In this document: in pieces, positions 52,150 to 61,481 of the stretch | Layout: each line of letters starts with the position of its first letter | Position numbering within the stretch: the first letter of the stretch is position 1 | NCBI RefSeq assembly: GCF_000014145.1 | Contig: NC_008255.1 | Span: 3,674,001 to 3,738,000 of the forward strand | From: Cytophaga hutchinsonii ATCC 33406 | Lineage (GTDB): Bacteria > Bacteroidota > Bacteroidia > Cytophagales > Cytophagaceae | Direction of reading: 5' to 3' | Length of the DNA: 64,000 nucleotides | Made by a program: the position numbers and the translations under genes | Notes under the pieces: model-generated | Seen by the model: the letters and a program-made list of their open reading frames with translations, nothing else | Database searches by the model: none | Told to the model about the DNA's origin: nothing

Positions 52150-53159
52150 ACTGTAGTTCCTTCGGTACAATTCTTACACATATCAATTTCACTTCTCGAT
52201 TTCAAAAGTGATTTCCTGAATTGAATATACGGTGCGCTGTTCCAGATTTCCTTAAACGTATTTGTTTTCAGCTCACCCATTACAAGGTGCGCATCCTTAT
52301 CAAAACAGCACGGTACAATTTTACCATCCCAGGTAATCACACAGGAGTGCCACATCTTCCAGCAATGATTTAACAAACTGTTTTTTATGGAATAAGTATT
52401 ATCTGCATTTTTTCTGTAGCGGGCGTATTTATCAATATCGGGAATCAATGGCGAACCGTTTTCATAATCATGGATCTGCGCTGTTTTAAAACGCACTTCA
52501 CCAACACCCAATTCCTTTGCCATTTTTTTCACTTCCTTCAATTGATGTTGATTGGGTTTCACCACTAAAAATTGAAAAATTACATGCGGTGTAGAAGCGT
52601 GTAGTTTTTTCTTCCAGGCAAGAATATTTTTAGTTCCTTCCAGAACTTTTTCTAAGCTTCCCCCGATGCGGTATTGTTCGTAGACTTCCTGTGTAGTGCC
52701 ATCAATCGAAATGATCAACCGGTCAAGTCCTGATTCTACGGTCTTGCGTGCATTTTCGTCTGTGAGATAATGGGCGTTTGTAGAAGTAGCCGTATAAATT
52801 CCTTTGGAAGACGCATATTTAACCATTTCTAAAAAAGAGGTATTCAAATAAGGTTCTCCCTGAAAATAAAAAATCAGGTAACTGATCTGCTGATATAATT
52901 CATCAATAATTTTAGAGAACATGGCAATGTTCAGCATGCCTGTTGGCCGTGTAAAAGAGCGCAACCCGCTCGGGCATTCGGGGCAGCGCAGATTACAGGA
53001 TGTTGTTGGCTCTATTGCAATGGAGTACGGCACAGAAGGATGTACTACATTGCCGGTGATCTTCGAATACTGATAACTGACAAATACCTTCAAAAGCGTT
53101 ATAAGCCTTTTGAAGGTCATTTTAGAAAGTAAATTCAGTGCATCACCGGTAGCAATCAT
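52140..53159 (-). CDS. Radical SAM/SPASM protein
   Basis: A 339-residue iron-sulfur enzyme. The radical SAM cluster motif is C55-NLR-C59-PE-C62 in TTSCNLRCPECPSG. The C-terminal SPASM-like region supplies further Cys (NHCWKMWHSCVITWDGKIVP, then CCFDKD and MCKNCTEG) for one or two auxiliary clusters. Members modify peptides, lipids or sugars; the reaction here is not known. It sits 8 bp after the outer-membrane protein gene and overlaps the methyltransferase, in a four-gene minus-strand operon. No small precursor peptide was recognised nearby. Confidence 0.92.
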   Translation of the reverse strand: MIATGDALNLLSKMTFKRLITLLKVFVSYQYSKITGNVVHPSVPYSIAIEPTTSCNLRCPECPSGLRSFTRPTGMLNIAMFSKIIDELYQQISYLIFYFQGEPYLNTSFLEMVKYASSKGIYTATSTNAHYLTDENARKTVESGLDRLIISIDGTTQEVYEQYRIGGSLEKVLEGTKNILAWKKKLHASTPHVIFQFLVVKPNQHQLKEVKKMAKELGVGEVRFKTAQIHDYENGSPLIPDIDKYARYRKNADNTYSIKNSLLNHCWKMWHSCVITWDGKIVPCCFDKDAHLVMGELKTNTFKEIWNSAPYIQFRKSLLKSRSEIDMCKNCTEGTTVWA

Positions 53160-53167
53160 GCTACAAG

Positions 53168-54526
53168 TTAAAAATAATAACTGAATGCCACACTCATTCC
53201 GTGGCCGGAAGTTTTAGAAGGTGCAACCAGGTATTCAAACCACATTAAATTGGTTGAAACAACAACATGATCTGAAAACGTTTTTGCAATGCCAAATTCA
53301 ACATCGGCTCTGCCAAAACCGCCATACGATAACGTGGGAATAAGTACAAAATCTTTTGTCAGATAATACGCAAGCTTACCGTATATTCTAGGCATATACC
53401 CGCGCACAAATTGCTGGCGCACGCCGCCTGTAACAGTTACGTTAGGCGACAGATGGCGGTAATAAGAAAGATGTAACGTTGAAGGAAGCATGTAGCTTAC
53501 ATCCTTTACATTTTTCTTTACGCCCATATTCTCCAGTACTGTTGTAAAACTTACCGGATCGAGTTGAATGCCATTTCCTCCTCCAATGAGATTATCGATC
53601 TGAACGCCATCATACGTGTATGAACCGTCGCCGCTGAATGTGGTAATATCATTCCAGCGGATAAAACCAACGTCTAATAATTCAACAGCAAATTCACTCC
53701 GCTTTCCTTTAATGGAAAAAAAGTAATCTGAAGTTAATCCGCCGCCGTGCATTTGCGGCACACGCGCATATACCGTATCGTCTGTATAGGCAACATCAAA
53801 TTTGCCGTTCAGCGTTAAATAACCGCCGGCACTATCTGTATACAGTGATGCGTTCTTTGAGCGTATTTTTTGTAACCTGCCGCCCCGGACAACTCCCAGG
53901 CGTGCGCCAAGCTGTATGTTTTGTTTTTTACCAACGGTCTTTTTAATACCCATGTATACCGTTTGATAATTTACATTATGCATGTTCATCGGATCTAAGC
54001 TTGCCGTTTGGCCTGCATACATGGAGTTTCCGTAAAAAAGAAGCTTAAATGCATCCGAAGAAAATTGAGCAGAATTAAAATCGCGATACATAAGCCCTGC
54101 TTCAACACGGATTGTATTGAACTTATATTGCCCGTATACACCAACTTTGATATCTGAACCAACCGTATTTGATTTTTTAAAACGATCAACCTGCTGTTGT
54201 TTCATATCATCATCTATATATGATTTCGTATACGAATACGATTTAAAAAAAGCATTTGTAAGTGAATTGGAATTCACATAGCCAGCACCATACGCAGAGA
54301 AATATCCGGCATAATTCAATTCTTGACTTAAAACAACAAATCGAATTTTTTTTGATTTCATTTGAACTTTTTCGCTATCAGCATGAAATACATATACTTC
54401 AGGACTTACATATGAAAGTCTGTTTTTACGTTCAAATAAAAAGGCTTCAGGCCGGTCAAAATCTACCTGGCCAAACAAGGTCCCTGCACTACAAATAAAT
54501 ACTATTATGCTACTGATCTTTTTCAT
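53168..54526 (-). CDS. Outer-membrane protein, DUF5723-like
   Basis: A 452-residue exported protein. A signal peptide (KISSIIVFICSAGTLFGQ) is followed by alternating amphipathic beta-strands to the end (VVVSTNLMWFEYLVAPS, HGMSVAFSYYF), as in barrel proteins, with a terminal aromatic residue. It resembles the DUF5723 family of Bacteroidetes; that name is from memory of family pattern. Its ATG overlaps the lipoprotein stop by four bases (ATGA), and the radical SAM gene begins 8 bp after it. Function unknown. Confidence 0.8.
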   Translation of the reverse strand: MKKISSIIVFICSAGTLFGQVDFDRPEAFLFERKNRLSYVSPEVYVFHADSEKVQMKSKKIRFVVLSQELNYAGYFSAYGAGYVNSNSLTNAFFKSYSYTKSYIDDDMKQQQVDRFKKSNTVGSDIKVGVYGQYKFNTIRVEAGLMYRDFNSAQFSSDAFKLLFYGNSMYAGQTASLDPMNMHNVNYQTVYMGIKKTVGKKQNIQLGARLGVVRGGRLQKIRSKNASLYTDSAGGYLTLNGKFDVAYTDDTVYARVPQMHGGGLTSDYFFSIKGKRSEFAVELLDVGFIRWNDITTFSGDGSYTYDGVQIDNLIGGGNGIQLDPVSFTTVLENMGVKKNVKDVSYMLPSTLHLSYYRHLSPNVTVTGGVRQQFVRGYMPRIYGKLAYYLTKDFVLIPTLSYGGFGRADVEFGIAKTFSDHVVVSTNLMWFEYLVAPSKTSGHGMSVAFSYYF

Positions 54527-56625
54527 TTTCCGCTATTAACCTGGAAATCCATATCCCCTACTAACTTAAATTCAATTGCATAATCATTGTATATGCTCAC
54601 ATGTGTATTTGCAGGCTGCGTATCGAAACGTGCTTTAAATATAATGCTTGCTCCCTGACTGATGAGTGTAGCGACATCAGCACCACTCAGCTCAAAAGGT
54701 ACAACGCTGTATTTGCTTACCGTTACTCTGCCGCTGCCGTCTATAGCAGCTGCCTGAATAATGTTATCTGTTTCAATGCTTTTTATCGGCAAACCATTTT
54801 TACCTAAAAATATCATATCAATTTTTACATCTAATGGAAATCCGTTCCAGACAAGCAAATTAAATTTCCCGCTTTGAAACCCACCGGAGTTTAATGCCGG
54901 GATATCAAAATCGGCTGTATCCGATAGAACCAGATTTGATGCGATTAAGCGCAATGGAATTTTAATATCCAGAAACGCTTTCAGATCAACACCCGAATAA
55001 GCAAAATCCGTATGCGGGTTAATCGTGCTGTTCCCATTCGGATTAAACTGAAACGCTCCTTCGTATGCAATTTTATCCGGCAGGATATTTAATAGTGCAG
55101 CAGCATTAGACCCGGTAGATACATCAATGGAGGAAGTAGTACTAATCGGAAATCCGCCCCCTTCAAGTGCAGGCCCGATAGGGAAAGCCTGGTTTACAGG
55201 GCTGCCGGTTAAACTCTGGCTTGCTCCTGTTTTTGTATTGTAAGCAGTTAATGATTGTAAGACACCTTCTGCAGGAATACCCAACGCATTTTCAAATACA
55301 ATGGAAACATCCGTTGATGCAAAATCCAGCACACTCGCAGAAATATTGTCAAACACATCAATGTTAATTTCTCCCGGACCAACAGCCATCGCATCTTCAC
55401 CAAGGTATCCTTTAATATAACTTGGCTTGGGGTCAACCAGCGTAAGGGTAATATCCAGGCTGTCTTCCAGCGAAAGACTCACCAATCTTCCCGTATAATT
55501 TATTTTTCCTTTTAATACGTTCACAAAGGTGTTGTACTCTGTTCCGCCTATCCCTGTGAGATCAAGCAGGTAACCTGAAAAATCAGAATTGAATTGCGCA
55601 TACGAATTTCCATTTGGGGGTGCAGGCGGTACCACCGCTTCGAATATGAATGTATGGCCATCTTTCGTTGCTGCCGGAATTTCATAGGTAAAGCGCACAG
55701 TGTCTTCGGCTGTACTGTATACGTCAGCACGCACGGTACCCTGGCGGATAATTGTTTCTGTAAGCTCAACATTATTCAATCCCAGCAATTCTACGTTTGA
55801 TGTTTCATTTACAACATCCTGTTCCGGGAAAATAGCTGTAGCTGAAAACACTTTAATGTTTTTTATAGAAAGTGTTACAACCAGCGCATTGGAAGTGTCG
55901 ATAACAACAAAGCCCGATCCGATATCCATGTCGTCGATCGATGCATCAATTACCGAACCGATGGTTTTACCGGACAGATCCTGTGTTTTTGTCTGGGTAG
56001 TATTTTTAAGAATATTTGTAAATGTCTGCGTTGTAATAACAGATGCCGGATCATTATTACTTAATGAGAACTGAAGATTTGTGATGGTTAACGGAAGCCC
56101 GTTTGTAACCGAAACAATCATTTCTCCGCTTAATAAATCGGCTGTTTTAAAAAACTGGTCAACATCAATTGTAATCGGTCCTGCAGTAATATCATTTACT
56201 CCCGGAAAAGGAACAGGAAAACCTAAGCTACCTGCTGCAATGATCTGATCACCGAGCGGATTACCCTGTGCCTTTAATTGCAATGCCATTTCACCTAATG
56301 AAATTCTTCTGGTAATACTTTCATCCGATAAAACAAGACTGCTTAACTTAACGGTTCTTTTAAATTGAGGTGCTTCCAGCGAAACCAACGAATCAATGGT
56401 GTATCCAAAAATCTGCTGGCGATTTACCAGCGAGATTGAATTATCTGATTCTGTTTGAAGCCGCGAAGTATCGGTAATAATATTATTGATAGACAATTTA
56501 CTTTTTACCAAAGGAGCCAATACCTTGGTATCCCAACGCGGTTTATCAAATTCTCTTTTACATGAAAAATAAAGCAGTGAAAAGAGTATTAATACAGGAA
56601 GTATTTTTAGAAGTGATTTCGACAT
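54523..56625 (-). CDS. Large lipoprotein of unknown function, 700 aa
   Basis: A lipoprotein signal (LPVLILFSLLYFSC, lipobox Cys22) is followed by a beta-rich protein with repeated immunoglobulin-like segments (NDPASVITTQTFTNIL, FVVIDTSNALVVTLSIKNIK, LVGDMDFQVNSGK at the end). No enzyme motif is visible. It is the first gene of the operon lipoprotein, outer-membrane protein, radical SAM, methyltransferase, joined to the second by a 4-bp ATGA overlap. Lipoprotein and barrel may form one envelope complex. Confidence 0.78.
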   Translation of the reverse strand: MSKSLLKILPVLILFSLLYFSCKREFDKPRWDTKVLAPLVKSKLSINNIITDTSRLQTESDNSISLVNRQQIFGYTIDSLVSLEAPQFKRTVKLSSLVLSDESITRRISLGEMALQLKAQGNPLGDQIIAAGSLGFPVPFPGVNDITAGPITIDVDQFFKTADLLSGEMIVSVTNGLPLTITNLQFSLSNNDPASVITTQTFTNILKNTTQTKTQDLSGKTIGSVIDASIDDMDIGSGFVVIDTSNALVVTLSIKNIKVFSATAIFPEQDVVNETSNVELLGLNNVELTETIIRQGTVRADVYSTAEDTVRFTYEIPAATKDGHTFIFEAVVPPAPPNGNSYAQFNSDFSGYLLDLTGIGGTEYNTFVNVLKGKINYTGRLVSLSLEDSLDITLTLVDPKPSYIKGYLGEDAMAVGPGEINIDVFDNISASVLDFASTDVSIVFENALGIPAEGVLQSLTAYNTKTGASQSLTGSPVNQAFPIGPALEGGGFPISTTSSIDVSTGSNAAALLNILPDKIAYEGAFQFNPNGNSTINPHTDFAYSGVDLKAFLDIKIPLRLIASNLVLSDTADFDIPALNSGGFQSGKFNLLVWNGFPLDVKIDMIFLGKNGLPIKSIETDNIIQAAAIDGSGRVTVSKYSVVPFELSGADVATLISQGASIIFKARFDTQPANTHVSIYNDYAIEFKLVGDMDFQVNSGK

Positions 56626-56726
56626 GAATGCGCGCGGATGATACTGTAGTGAAGAAACAGATTAACTTAAATCTATGTAAATAATTTAATCAATCCAATA
56701 TTAAGTTATACTATTGTAAGAAAATA

Positions 56727-56756
56727 AGGCATAATTCATCAAAATGAATTATGCCT
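56727..56756 (-). terminator. Terminator after helicase-nuclease gene
   Basis: A perfect 13-bp stem (aggcataattcat with atgaattatgcct) around a 4-nt loop. On the minus strand it is followed by tattttctt. It lies 31 bp past the helicase stop. Confidence 0.78.
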
Positions 56757-56787
56757 ACAATATATTAAATTGGTGTGCCTTTTGTTG

Positions 56788-59700
56788 TTACTCCTGCTCA
56801 CTGTGTGTGAGTTCCATTGGCTTGTAATTGTAGCGCACAAACGTGCACCAGGTACAATCCTCTTCGCCGCAGCCTTGTGAAAACTCATGGTTCTTTATTT
56901 TTGCATACGCAGTAATCACTTGATTGGCAACAATCTGTTCGTCTTCCGGCGAAATGAAAATCTTATGTTTGGTTGGCTTTTTTGTTGCAGCATCCGGCTC
57001 AACAAAATCAAGTTCGCCGGTTACAACTTTGTAGTTTGTTTTCCGGTCATTTTCTATAAGAAGTTTATAGAAAATAATCTGGCGCCAGTAATCACCGCCA
57101 TTCGGCTCTTTCTCTGTCGGCGGCAGCAGCTTGGATTTACTGCTTGCATATTTACCGGTTTTATAATCAATCACATTTACATCAGAACCATGAATTTCAA
57201 TTTTATCTACGTTCCCTTTTATAGGAACGCCTTTGTATTCAACATTATCGATGCGGTGTTCGAGCAACACATTTTTTTCCCACTCCCCAATATATGTTTC
57301 ATACAGTTCAGGCAAAACTACTGTAGAGCCATATGTTTCATAATTTTTATATTCAATCAATGTAAAGTGCGAATGCACGTTTTTCAATTTCAATTTAAAT
57401 ACCTCAGACAAATACTGTACCGTAGGAAAACGCTTCTCTTCATCTGCCAGCATAGCTGCAAAGAAATCTTTTAGTGCCTCGTGTATCGCAGTACCAAAGC
57501 CCGATGAAGCTGTACGTGCACTTGGCACCATCAACATGTTTTCAAAATAAAAAGCAATCGGGCATGAAAGATATTTGTTCAGATGTGTTACACTCAACTG
57601 ATAGCTCTCTAATAATTCTGTTAAATAAACGGCATCTATCAATGGAATTACCGGAGGTTCGGTAAACTGCAGAATGTCTAGTTTATACTGAACAATAGCA
57701 TCATCTGAAAGGCTTACAAAAGTTGTTTTTGTTGTTTCCTGTTCGGTAAGTTCTACCAGAAAACGGCTGCAGACCAATTCCTTTTCATTAACATCTTTTG
57801 CCGGATAGGATATGTATAAATATTCTTTCGCACGTGTTAATGCAACATAAAACAACCGGCGTTCATCTTCTTCTTTATCGTGTTCAACGTTTTCTGTTAT
57901 AGTACTTGGAATTTTAAATCCAAAACTCCGCTCGGCCTGTCCCTCCCATTGCCTGGAGTTACAGCCGATCAGAAACACATACCGGTATTCCAATCCTTTT
58001 GAAGAGTGCGCGGTAACAAAATTTACACCTTTTTCTGCATGAATAATTTTTTGAAGATTAAGCCGCACATCATTATCAAGCATCTTCTGTATGGTTGACA
58101 AAAATTCTTTCAGCGACAGCAATGGATTGCGTGCGGTTTCTTCTTTTAAGAAATCAAAGAACGTTGTTAATACCTGCATGTACCAGGTCTTTTCAGACGA
58201 ATTCATGATCCAGGAAAGTATGCCGCCGCGTGTTGTAATTTTTTCAAACAACACCTGTAAGGTAATGTTATGAAATTCTTTTTGCCAATAGGTTAAGTTT
58301 GCTTCCAGTGAAAGAATGGATGGCAACGAATGCAGATTCAGTTTTGCCAGCTCTTCTTTTTTAGACATCAGTTCGCGCCAGCGGATAGCGGAACTTTCAG
58401 ACGTACGTCGTGTTTTTCTGGAAATGTTTGCAATATCTGTCGGGTCAATATTAAAATATTCAAAATGCATTAACCGGAACAACTGTTCTTCTCCTGAATC
58501 CGGGTATTCATTTTCTTTTTGAATGTAAGCTAAAATATCAATCAGATTCTGAACGAATGGCAAGTGCAGTACATTAATACTTTGTTTAATGTTTAACGGA
58601 ATTTTGCGTTTCTCCAGCACCTTTATAATATCGGCTACTTTTGAGTGTTTGCGGTAGATCACTGCAACCTCAGATAAGTCAACGCCTTCGTGATGAAGTT
58701 TTTCCAGCTGTTCAACAACAGACGCTTCTTCATGCAGTTCATTATAATATTCAATAATTTTCGGTTCAACATGCGACGCTGCAATTATGCCTTTAGCCGT
58801 AAGTTGTTTATCGAGTCCTTGTACACTGTTTACCAACCGTTCGTTGTTATTTTTTATAACAGCCATGGAAGCATCCAGCACGGCTTGTGTAGAACGGTAA
58901 TTCTCTTTAAGCACAATAAGTGCAGGGTTATATTTACTATTAAAATCAATGATGTTTTTAATATTTGCTCCCTGAAAACGGTAAATGGATTGATCGTCAT
59001 CGCCAACAACAAATAAGTTCGGGCGTTCCCAGTACGAAGCAAGCAGATCTACTACTTCGTTCTGCGAGCCGCTTGTATCCTGGTACTCATCAACTAAGAT
59101 GTATTGATACCGTTCCTGATAGTTGCGCAGCAGCAATTCATTTTCTTTAAACGCTTTCAGCACCCAAAGAATCATATCGTTGTAATCGTAACGACGTATG
59201 GCACCCATAGCAGCATTGAAGTTTGCAAACTCTGCAATGGCCGCTTTAAGTTTGGCCATCTTTTCAATCTCTGTATAATAGCTAGCCTTTAAATCCCCTT
59301 TGTTGTTGTTTCCTGACTTGCGTTTATATTGATGTTCGGGATCATCTTTCAATTCGTCTACATAACGATCAATCAGGATATACATGGACTCTTCCGACCA
59401 GCCTTCACTTTTCATATTTTTGAAAAGTTCTTTCAGGCCAATCTGGTCATAATATATGTCTCCTTTAAAGCGCTTCAGCTTACTTGTTGCATCAAAGTTA
59501 TCGATGAGTTTTTGATATAACTCAATCGTTTCCAATTCAGAGATTGGCTGTAAATTCCGTACGCCAAAGTAGTCCAGATTTTCCTGAATGACCTGATTAC
59601 AGAAACCATGAAACGTGTATACATGCACGCGATATGCTTCCGGACCAATAAAATCAAGTAAGCGCTTGCGCATGGCAACTGTACCGGCTTCGGTAAAGGT

Positions 59701-59913
59701 AAGGCAGAGAATATTATGCGGCTGCACCTGTAAATCAGGTGAGGCCAGAATTTTACCGATACGTGCGGAAAGGATCTGTGTTTTACCGGTGCCAGGGCCG
59801 GCAATTACAAGCACAGGACCTTCAATGGTTTCAACTGCTTCACGTTGTGCAGTGTTGAGCCTGGCCAGCTGTTCCTGAAAAAGTAGATCGTATTTTGATG
59901 CTTTTGAAGACAT
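56788..59913 (-). CDS. UvrD/PcrA-type helicase fused to a PD-(D/E)XK nuclease with probable Fe-S site
   Basis: A 1041-residue superfamily 1 helicase. Q-motif LNTAQREAV, Walker A AGPGTGKT (39-45), LVDEYQDTSGSQ (motif II), VGDDDQSIYRFQGA (III), NFVTAHSSKGLEYRYV (V) and ERRLFYVALTRAKEYLYI (VI) are all present. From about residue 770 there is a Cas4/AddB-like nuclease with KGNVDKIEI and VIDYKTGKY as catalytic segments. Four Cys, Cys784 in YLSCPIAFYF and Cys1015, Cys1020, Cys1023 in GCGEEDCTWCTF, match a 4Fe-4S nuclease clamp. It probably processes DNA ends or stalled forks. No AddA/AddB partner is adjacent. Confidence 0.93.
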   Translation of the reverse strand: MSSKASKYDLLFQEQLARLNTAQREAVETIEGPVLVIAGPGTGKTQILSARIGKILASPDLQVQPHNILCLTFTEAGTVAMRKRLLDFIGPEAYRVHVYTFHGFCNQVIQENLDYFGVRNLQPISELETIELYQKLIDNFDATSKLKRFKGDIYYDQIGLKELFKNMKSEGWSEESMYILIDRYVDELKDDPEHQYKRKSGNNNKGDLKASYYTEIEKMAKLKAAIAEFANFNAAMGAIRRYDYNDMILWVLKAFKENELLLRNYQERYQYILVDEYQDTSGSQNEVVDLLASYWERPNLFVVGDDDQSIYRFQGANIKNIIDFNSKYNPALIVLKENYRSTQAVLDASMAVIKNNNERLVNSVQGLDKQLTAKGIIAASHVEPKIIEYYNELHEEASVVEQLEKLHHEGVDLSEVAVIYRKHSKVADIIKVLEKRKIPLNIKQSINVLHLPFVQNLIDILAYIQKENEYPDSGEEQLFRLMHFEYFNIDPTDIANISRKTRRTSESSAIRWRELMSKKEELAKLNLHSLPSILSLEANLTYWQKEFHNITLQVLFEKITTRGGILSWIMNSSEKTWYMQVLTTFFDFLKEETARNPLLSLKEFLSTIQKMLDNDVRLNLQKIIHAEKGVNFVTAHSSKGLEYRYVFLIGCNSRQWEGQAERSFGFKIPSTITENVEHDKEEDERRLFYVALTRAKEYLYISYPAKDVNEKELVCSRFLVELTEQETTKTTFVSLSDDAIVQYKLDILQFTEPPVIPLIDAVYLTELLESYQLSVTHLNKYLSCPIAFYFENMLMVPSARTASSGFGTAIHEALKDFFAAMLADEEKRFPTVQYLSEVFKLKLKNVHSHFTLIEYKNYETYGSTVVLPELYETYIGEWEKNVLLEHRIDNVEYKGVPIKGNVDKIEIHGSDVNVIDYKTGKYASSKSKLLPPTEKEPNGGDYWRQIIFYKLLIENDRKTNYKVVTGELDFVEPDAATKKPTKHKIFISPEDEQIVANQVITAYAKIKNHEFSQGCGEEDCTWCTFVRYNYKPMELTHSEQE

Positions 59914-59977
59914 AATAGAAATGGAGTTCCGTATTTCAATATACGTATTTGAAGTAAGTAAATAACAAAAATGACAT

Positions 59978-60029
59978 ACATTGAAAATCCCTCATATAGA
60001 CGGTACGCTACATGAGGGATTTTCAATGT
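59978..60029. terminator. Hairpin terminator after the 60045 gene
   Basis: A perfect 18-bp stem (arms 59978-59995 and 60012-60029) with a 16-nt loop, 15 bp beyond the stop of the minus-strand sorting-domain gene and upstream of the helicase. It has only a short tail, so its strength as a terminator is uncertain. Confidence 0.65.
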
Positions 60030-60044
60030 AATTAACGCTAAGAA

Positions 60045-61382
60045 CTATTTCAATATCAGGCGTTGTATGCTTAAGCGTTTATCTGCATACTCAGCAGTTA
60101 CAATGTAAATTCCAGCCGAAAACCCTGAAAGGTCAACCTGTTCCTGCACAGGTACTATAACTGGTGTTCCGCTTATAGATGAAACAGATAGTTTTTGTAT
60201 CTTCTGATAGTCTTTTAAATAAACAATTCCAGTACTAGGATTCGGATATAACAATATAACATCCGAAGCCTTTTGATTTAAAATACCTGCTGTCAGAGAA
60301 TATTCATAATCAAATCTGGTGTCGTTTTTATACATTCCCGTTTCACTATCATAATAATTTTCAAGTAAGTCAGAAACAATTTTACCGTCCTGAAACATTC
60401 TTATGTTCTGCATATTCGCTGGATATAGAAGTTCCCAATCAGTGCCATTAAATGAATATGTTTCTGTTTTCCGGTTTCTGCCAGACGCATCTATATAATC
60501 AATTTTCTTTTCATACATTCCTGTAGCAGTCACTTTATCTAACTCATATATCCACGCAGTTTTACTAATAATAATGTCATTCAGATTTGTTATTTTTTGT
60601 GAAGTTAATCTTCCCTCTAAATCATAGGTGTTCAGTAACTTCGTTTTTTCGTCGTTGTAATTTGATGTTTCGTATGAATCGTATGTTATCAGGTCTGTAT
60701 TCAAAACGTTGTAATTTCTAAAATCAAAATTGTAACGTTTTGAATCCAATGCCATAGTGCCGCCGTTTGTCAGATCAGTACTGCGATATACAATAATACT
60801 GTCCAGAGTATTAATATCTGTATATTTGAATGTAGAAATAGTTTCTAAGATATATTTCTCTTCATACTCTCCGTCTTTAATAACAACACCATAGATGTAT
60901 TTTTCTATTTTAAGGACCTTATCTTCTCCATCGCGGCTGATTAATCTCTTGTAAGAATTAGGTATCAGATATTTTGTGTCGTTCACAACACTCCAGATAT
61001 TTACATCCGTTATCATACCATGGCTATCGTACAACCACTGCTGCTCATACTGGCTTTTATAACCTGACAATGTTTCCTGTTCATTCCAGTAGTATGACAA
61101 TCTTCCTTCTGTATCATATTGGAATCTGTACCGAAATGTCTGATACATCTCCGTAATATCTTTCCCCGTTTCAATATGTTCTGTAAGTTTTCCGTCTGAA
61201 TTATATGTAAACGTATGATTTTTTATATACTGCTCTTCCTGGCTATCGTAATCGTAGTTATATTCTTTAACCTTTACTGGCTTACCATCTGTAATAATTT
61301 CATCATTATATGCATAAGGAATTTGTCCAAACGATAGGAACGCGCTAAGGATAATATAAATGGTTAGTGATATAGTTTTCAT
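60045..61382 (-). CDS. Secreted YD-repeat-like protein with type IX sorting domain
   Basis: A 445-residue exported protein with signal peptide MKTISLTIYIILSAFLSFGQ. The body has Tyr/Asp-rich units like simple RHS or YD repeats (HTFTYNSDGKLTEHIE, YRFQYDTEGRLSYYWNE, LLNTYDLEGRLTSQKI). The last 80 or so residues are a type A sorting domain with ILLYPNPSTGIVYLKD, KLSVSSISGTPVIVP and DLSGFSAGIYIVTAEYADK, so it should use PorV and PorU. No toxin or enzyme domain is visible. Flanked by two strong hairpins, it forms a single-gene unit. Confidence 0.87.
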   Translation of the reverse strand: MKTISLTIYIILSAFLSFGQIPYAYNDEIITDGKPVKVKEYNYDYDSQEEQYIKNHTFTYNSDGKLTEHIETGKDITEMYQTFRYRFQYDTEGRLSYYWNEQETLSGYKSQYEQQWLYDSHGMITDVNIWSVVNDTKYLIPNSYKRLISRDGEDKVLKIEKYIYGVVIKDGEYEEKYILETISTFKYTDINTLDSIIVYRSTDLTNGGTMALDSKRYNFDFRNYNVLNTDLITYDSYETSNYNDEKTKLLNTYDLEGRLTSQKITNLNDIIISKTAWIYELDKVTATGMYEKKIDYIDASGRNRKTETYSFNGTDWELLYPANMQNIRMFQDGKIVSDLLENYYDSETGMYKNDTRFDYEYSLTAGILNQKASDVILLYPNPSTGIVYLKDYQKIQKLSVSSISGTPVIVPVQEQVDLSGFSAGIYIVTAEYADKRLSIQRLILK

Positions 61383-61423
61383 AAGATGTTATTAGAGTGA
61401 AAATATATTATATAAATAAAATC

Positions 61424-61472
61424 AATTACAAAAAGAAAGTCACGCTTTCGGCGTGACTTTCTTTTTGTAATT
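61424..61472. terminator. Perfect 22-bp hairpin terminator after ppiD
   Basis: Arms 61424-61445 and 61451-61472 pair perfectly around a 5-nt loop tttcg. It lies just past the ppiD stop on the minus strand and upstream of the sorting-domain gene, and A/T tracts form part of the stem. Confidence 0.85.
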
Positions 61473-61481
61473 GTAAAAAAA

